Assembly (NCBI GenBank): GCA_030691865.1
Contig: JAUYDL010000027.1
Coordinates: forward strand, 1-8,584
DNA length: 8,584 bases
Source of the DNA: Candidatus Omnitrophota bacterium
GTDB taxonomy: Bacteria > Omnitrophota > Gorgyraeia > Gygaellales > Profunditerraquicolaceae
Reading direction: 5' to 3'
The notes under the pieces are model-generated. The model did not search any database. It was not told the DNA's origin and worked only from the letters and a program-made list of their open reading frames with translations. Both the position numbers and the translations under genes were made by a program. Positions 6,092-8,584 of this stretch are shown in pieces; the first letter of the stretch is position 1, and each line of letters opens with the position of its first letter.

Positions 6092-7228
6092 CTACCTGCT
6101 CCTTAACTCTTTGGAAATACCTCTTTGCAGATCCAGGATCTTTTTATGCCGTTTTTCTAACTCATTCGGCTTAAGCTCATCAACTATTTTCGCAGCCTCT
6201 GTGCCGGGCCGGGAAGAATATTTAAAGATATAGGCGGCATTAAACCTGGCCTTTTTAACCAAAGCGCAGGTTTCCTTAAACTCTTCATCTGTTTCAGTAG
6301 GAAACCCCACGATGATATCCGTAGTTAACCGCCCACCTTTAACAATTTTACGATAAGAATCGATTAATGCCAAGTAATCTTTTGCTGCGTATCCCCGATT
6401 CATCAACTTCAGGATCCTGTCTGAACCTGACTGCAGAGGCAGATGTAACCGTTTAGCTAATTTGCCTAAATCCCGGATGGCTTTAAAAAAATCAATGCTT
6501 GCATCCTTAGGATTAGAGGTAAAAAAATCAACCTCTTTTAACCCACTCAGCGCGTTAACCTGGCAAAGCAACTTAGCGAAATCAACCTGATTATCCTGAT
6601 AGGCATTGACATTCTGGCCCAAAAGAGTCACCTTGGTTATCCCATGCGTGATCGCTTCCCAGATTTCGGTTAATATATCTTTGTGCTTACGATGCCGTAA
6701 AGGGCCGCGCACATAAGGCACAACACAATAAGAACAGAAATTAGAACAACCTTCGGATATAACTACATAAGCATGCTCCTTATCCTGATAGAAACCCATA
6801 TGATAAATTTCCTCTGGCCGAATACTGCTGTCTGTCTCCCAAAGCTTCCGCTCAAATAACAGGGGATTGTCCCCGGACGGGGACTGTCCCCGTAAAACTT
6901 TCTCGATAATTACAGGAATCTTATCAATATCCTGCGGTCCGACCACAAAACTAATATTTGCATCGCGCGCAAAAGCCTGCTCTTTATAATTCTGCGCCAT
7001 ACACCCCACCAAACCAATAATCTTAGAACCTTTATAACTGCCAACCAGGCTCCAGACCCTGTCTTCAGCGTGTTTACGCACCGAACAAGTATTAAAAATA
7101 ATTATATCGGCACCCTGATCAGTAGCGCTAATCCTGTAGCCGGCTTTCTGCAGTAAGCCGCAGATCACCTCCGAATCCCTGACATTCATTTGACAGCCAT
7201 ATGTCCGAACAAAAACTTTTTTACGCAT
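6092..7228 (-). CDS. miaB: tRNA-2-methylthio-N6-dimethylallyladenosine synthase MiaB, lacking TRAM domain
   Basis: MiaB is a radical-SAM methylthiotransferase that converts i6A37 to ms2i6A37. The N-terminal MTTase domain keeps the three cysteines of the auxiliary cluster in TYGCQMN (Cys12), NTCSVR (Cys48) and GCMAQ (Cys76). The radical SAM motif CSNFCSYC (Cys161, 165, 168) is followed by VVPYVRG. Other family marks are LLGQNVNAY, LHLPLQSGSD, MNRGY and TDIIVGFPTET. The start is taken as the ATG at 7228, which gives the usual MRKKVFVRTYGC and has GGGGAAGG just upstream; an in-frame TTG at 7243 would add five residues. The protein has 378 residues against about 430-470 normally, because it stops right after the radical SAM domain at GISKELRSR with no TRAM domain. 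Residues about 113-122 are encoded by a GC-rich palindrome (6862-6892). It heads the miaB-SPOR-miaA-hflX run. Confidence 0.95.
   Translation of the reverse strand: MRKKVFVRTYGCQMNVRDSEVICGLLQKAGYRISATDQGADIIIFNTCSVRKHAEDRVWSLVGSYKGSKIIGLVGCMAQNYKEQAFARDANISFVVGPQDIDKIPVIIEKVLRGQSPSGDNPLLFERKLWETDSSIRPEEIYHMGFYQDKEHAYVVISEGCSNFCSYCVVPYVRGPLRHRKHKDILTEIWEAITHGITKVTLLGQNVNAYQDNQVDFAKLLCQVNALSGLKEVDFFTSNPKDASIDFFKAIRDLGKLAKRLHLPLQSGSDRILKLMNRGYAAKDYLALIDSYRKIVKGGRLTTDIIVGFPTETDEEFKETCALVKKARFNAAYIFKYSSRPGTEAAKIVDELKPNELEKRHKKILDLQRGISKELRSR
6862..6892. repeat. GGGGAC-type palindromic (REP-like) element inside miaB
   Basis: Two 13-bp copies, GGGGATTGTCCCC (6862-6874) and GGGGACTGTCCCC (6879-6891), are separated by GGAC. 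Each copy is itself a near-perfect palindrome, and the centre GTCCCCGGACGGGGAC (6869-6884) forms a 7-bp stem with a 2-nt loop. It is far richer in GC than the surrounding AT-rich gene and stays in frame, coding for GQSPSGDNP in the linker between the MTTase and radical SAM domains. Confidence 0.8.
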
Positions 7229-7427
7229 CCTACCTTCCCCCAAACAGTTACGGAAACGCCTTCATCGTGTTCAAAAGTGTTCAATCCACTGAATAAACGC
7301 GACTGCGAATTTCTATATCTCCTTACTATTATTAAAGTTGGATAAAAATTATGCCTTAGTCAAATAAATGTATTATTTTCTACTTTCATCGCCTTTTCCG
7401 TTCAGTTAAGTGTCTAAAACTGTCTAT
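7229..7427. other. AT-rich gap upstream of miaB, no supported gene
   Basis: No convincing coding sequence, tRNA or terminator is visible in these 199 bp. On the minus strand there is a Shine-Dalgarno-like AAGGAG not followed by a start codon, and a TTGACT with no well-placed -10, so the miaB promoter is not identified. Two related 19-bp repeat units lie near the ends of the gap and are listed separately. Confidence 0.6.
7267..7285. repeat. Repeat unit A: two GTGTTCAA words at 10-bp spacing
   Basis: The plus strand reads GTGTTCAAAAGTGTTCAAT, an internal direct repeat of GTGTTCAA with a period of 10 bp, about one helical turn. It matches unit B (7410-7428) at 13 of 19 positions. This could be an operator or a repeat remnant; no binding protein is known. 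Confidence 0.5.
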
Positions 7428-7428
7428 T
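7410..7428. repeat. Repeat unit B: GTGTCTAAAACTGTCTATT
   Basis: It has the same architecture as unit A: two TGTCTA words 10 bp apart around an AAAA core. The differences from unit A fall at matching places in the two halves (TC to CT in both). It touches the stop codon of the small HTH gene. Confidence 0.45.
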
Positions 7429-7709
7429 TAATTCCTCCACTTAATTATATTCTCAATATCTAAAGTGGTAAAAACAGGATAGCCCCTATAATCACGTTTT
7501 GGCTTAATCCAGTCTTTCTTAATCCAATAATATAAAGTGCCGCGAGAAACCGCTAAAATTCTTGCTGTTTGAGTCATGTTATAGCGCTTAATCGATCTCT
7601 TTATTATTCGCTTGAATATTTCTTTATCGTATTTTTTAATCTGAGCATCTATTTTTTCTTCTTTTTCCGCCTTTTTATCTTTTAATCGCTCTAAAGTTCG
7701 CAAATCCAC
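7428..7709 (-). CDS. Small MerR-like helix-turn-helix protein, 5' end probably frameshifted
   Basis: The 93-residue frame has a highly charged helical N-terminal half (about 1-40, Lys and Glu rich, coiled-coil-like) and a MerR/AlpA-type DNA-binding C-terminal half (about 44-93). The helix-turn-helix lies in NMTQTARILAVSRGTLYYWI and is followed by the wing pattern KPKRDYRGYPVFTTLDIENI typical of MerR proteins. The GTG at 7709 has only a weak Shine-Dalgarno. The same frame stays open upstream to 7760, adding NEEEKQRLVQFFEILLR, which looks like real protein. A good start (ATG 7776 with GGAGGA) sits just beyond in another frame, one base out, so the true N-terminus is probably disrupted at an A/T run near 7759-7768. 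It lies about 50-120 bp after the RhuM-Fic gene on the same strand and may be cotranscribed with it. Role beyond DNA binding is unknown; transcriptional regulator or excisionase-like are the options. Confidence 0.7.
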   Translation of the reverse strand: MDLRTLERLKDKKAEKEEKIDAQIKKYDKEIFKRIIKRSIKRYNMTQTARILAVSRGTLYYWIKKDWIKPKRDYRGYPVFTTLDIENIIKWRN

Positions 7710-7776
7710 TCTCAGAAGTATTTCAAAAAATTGTACTAACCTCTGTTTTTCTTCTTCATTTTAAAAAATCTTTCAT
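7710..7776 (-). other. Probable lost 5' coding part of the HTH gene (frameshift)
   Basis: On the minus strand a strong Shine-Dalgarno GGAGGA precedes ATG (7776) by 5 nt. That frame reads MKDFLK and stops at TGA (7758-7756). Removing one A from the run at 7762-7759 joins it to the HTH frame and gives MKDFLNEEEKQRLVQFFE continuing without a stop into the HTH protein. This could be a real single-base insertion, a sequencing or assembly indel, or +1 frameshifting at AAA-TGA. Confidence 0.55.
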
Positions 7777-7828
7777 ACCGCTCCTCCATCTTGTTAAGGA
7801 AATAAAAATAAACTTATCTGAAGCAGTT

Positions 7829-8584
7829 CTAATTATTCCTATTGATCAAATTCACAACCAGAGTAACGATAACGTCGCGCTCGCTGGGCTTACTTTCAGC
7901 AGTCATTAAAGTCAAGGCGACTAAAGCATTATCAGCAATACGCTTTGAGCCGTCTTCTTTATACAAGATACCATTTTTATCTAAAAACCATAAAAATATT
8001 GAAGCAGCGATCCGCTTATTGCCATCAACAAACGAATGATTTTTGACAATAAAGTAAAGGAGATTCGCTGCTTTTTGCTCAATGCTGGGGTATAAATCCT
8101 TTCCGTCAAATGTTTGATAAATCGAAGTTGTAGAGCTCTTAAAGGATCTATCCCTCTCTACCCCAAAAAGTCCTGAACCGCCAAATTTCTTCTTAAGCTC
8201 ATTCACAGCTTCTATCGCAGACTCATAGCTTAAAACAAATCTTTCCTCTTTTGAAGTTTGGCTTATCTTAAGCCGCTTATAATCATAGTCGTCTAATAAT
8301 CCAAGCGCGTAATTATAATCACTGATAACTTCAAGCAATCCCATGGCCTCTTTATATTCAAGCTGTTTACGGTCCTTCATGCTGCCAATAAGCTTTACTG
8401 CCCGTTGCAAGGCCCGAAGTTTTAGAGTTTGCTCCTTTAAGCGCTTTTCATTCAATGTGTAGCCATCAATAAGATGCCTTCTTAGTAGATTCGTAGCCCA
8501 AATACGGAACCGTGTGCCGTTCTGGGATTTTATACGATACCCAACTGAAATAATTACATCAAGATTATAGAAATTTGTCTCATA
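7829..8584 (-). CDS. RhuM-family protein with C-terminal Fic/Doc domain, N-terminus outside window
   Basis: The reading frame is open through the right edge, so the apparent start at 8455 (a TTG within YTLNEKRL) is internal. The first residues in view, YNLDVIISVGYRIKSQNG then RFRIWATNLLRRHLIDGY, are the conserved end of the RhuM domain (named from a Salmonella SPI-3 gene of unknown function). A charged helical linker follows, then a Fic fold with LYPSIEQKAANLLYFIVKNH and the active loop HSFVDGNKRIAA (8038-8003, residues 183-194 of the 251 visible). The loop is Doc-like: Lys replaces the second Gly and Ala the second Arg of the AMP-transferring HxFx(D/E)GNGRxxR motif. The P1 Doc toxin with this variant phosphorylates EF-Tu. 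Substrate here is unknown. Proteins of this type are common in accessory regions, and a small HTH gene follows on the same strand. Confidence 0.93.
   Translation of the reverse strand, partial: YETNFYNLDVIISVGYRIKSQNGTRFRIWATNLLRRHLIDGYTLNEKRLKEQTLKLRALQRAVKLIGSMKDRKQLEYKEAMGLLEVISDYNYALGLLDDYDYKRLKISQTSKEERFVLSYESAIEAVNELKKKFGGSGLFGVERDRSFKSSTTSIYQTFDGKDLYPSIEQKAANLLYFIVKNHSFVDGNKRIAASIFLWFLDKNGILYKEDGSKRIADNALVALTLMTAESKPSERDVIVTLVVNLINRNN

Noticed and set aside
7229..7243. TTG at 7243 as the miaB start
   Set aside because: The ATG at 7228 gives the normal MiaB N-terminus and has a purine-rich Shine-Dalgarno; the extra five residues coincide with that site.
7276..7290. tRNA T-arm-like sequence (stem AGTG/CACT with loop TTCAATC, plus strand)
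   Set aside because: No acceptor, D or anticodon stems can be drawn around it, and the 5' half would fall inside miaB.
7190..7365. Open minus-strand frame of about 58 codons running from the gap into miaB in another frame
   Set aside because: It lacks a start codon with a ribosome binding site and has no recognisable protein character.
7360..7389. Tiny minus-strand ORF MKVENNTFI with an AAGGCG upstream
   Set aside because: Nine residues with no recognisable context; it could be a leader peptide, but nothing such as an attenuator hairpin supports that.
7741..7765. Programmed -1 frameshift at GAAAAAC from an ATG at 7789
   Set aside because: The heptamer is not a classical A-AAA-AAC or A-AAA-AAG site, the ATG has no ribosome binding site, and the single-base explanation from ATG 7776 is simpler.

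Overview
The window reads as chromosomal DNA of an uncultivated, probably diderm bacterium. Every gene I can support lies on the minus strand, so transcription runs from high to low coordinates. Candidatus Omnitrophota or a relative is my best guess. It rests on gene order, the style of the DnaK N-terminus, the SPOR-domain protein and a GGGGAC-type palindrome inside a gene, all judged from memory and not by a search.

Layout from the right edge, in transcription order. (1) 8584-7428 looks accessory: the C-terminal 251 residues of a RhuM-family protein fused to a Fic/Doc domain, which runs off the window edge, then a small MerR-like helix-turn-helix gene whose 5' end looks frameshifted. (2) 7427-7229 is an AT-rich gap with no convincing gene; it holds two related 19-bp repeat units. 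(3) 7228-3149 is a tight four-gene run: miaB, a secreted TPR/SPOR protein, miaA and hflX, with gaps of 4 and 6 bp and then a 19-bp overlap. MiaA and MiaB carry out the two successive steps of ms2i6A37 tRNA modification, and HflX is a ribosome-associated GTPase. (4) 3148-3022 is a control region with a CIRCE operator (3103-3129) and a good sigma-70-type promoter (TTGACA-16-TAAAAT, 3097-3070). (5) 3021-1 is the heat-shock operon hrcA-grpE-dnaK. HrcA is the CIRCE repressor, GrpE the nucleotide exchange factor and DnaK the Hsp70 chaperone, whose C-terminal lid is cut by the window edge.

Several housekeeping genes have unusual architecture. HrcA is about 100 residues short and appears to lack the inserted dimerizing domain. 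MiaB ends without its TRAM domain and carries an in-frame palindromic insertion between its two main domains. The CIRCE is degenerate on one arm and sits upstream of the best promoter. A triplicated 10-bp repeat between hrcA and grpE places TAG in all three frames and supplies the grpE Shine-Dalgarno-like sequence. The least explained part is the RhuM-Fic plus HTH pair at the right edge.
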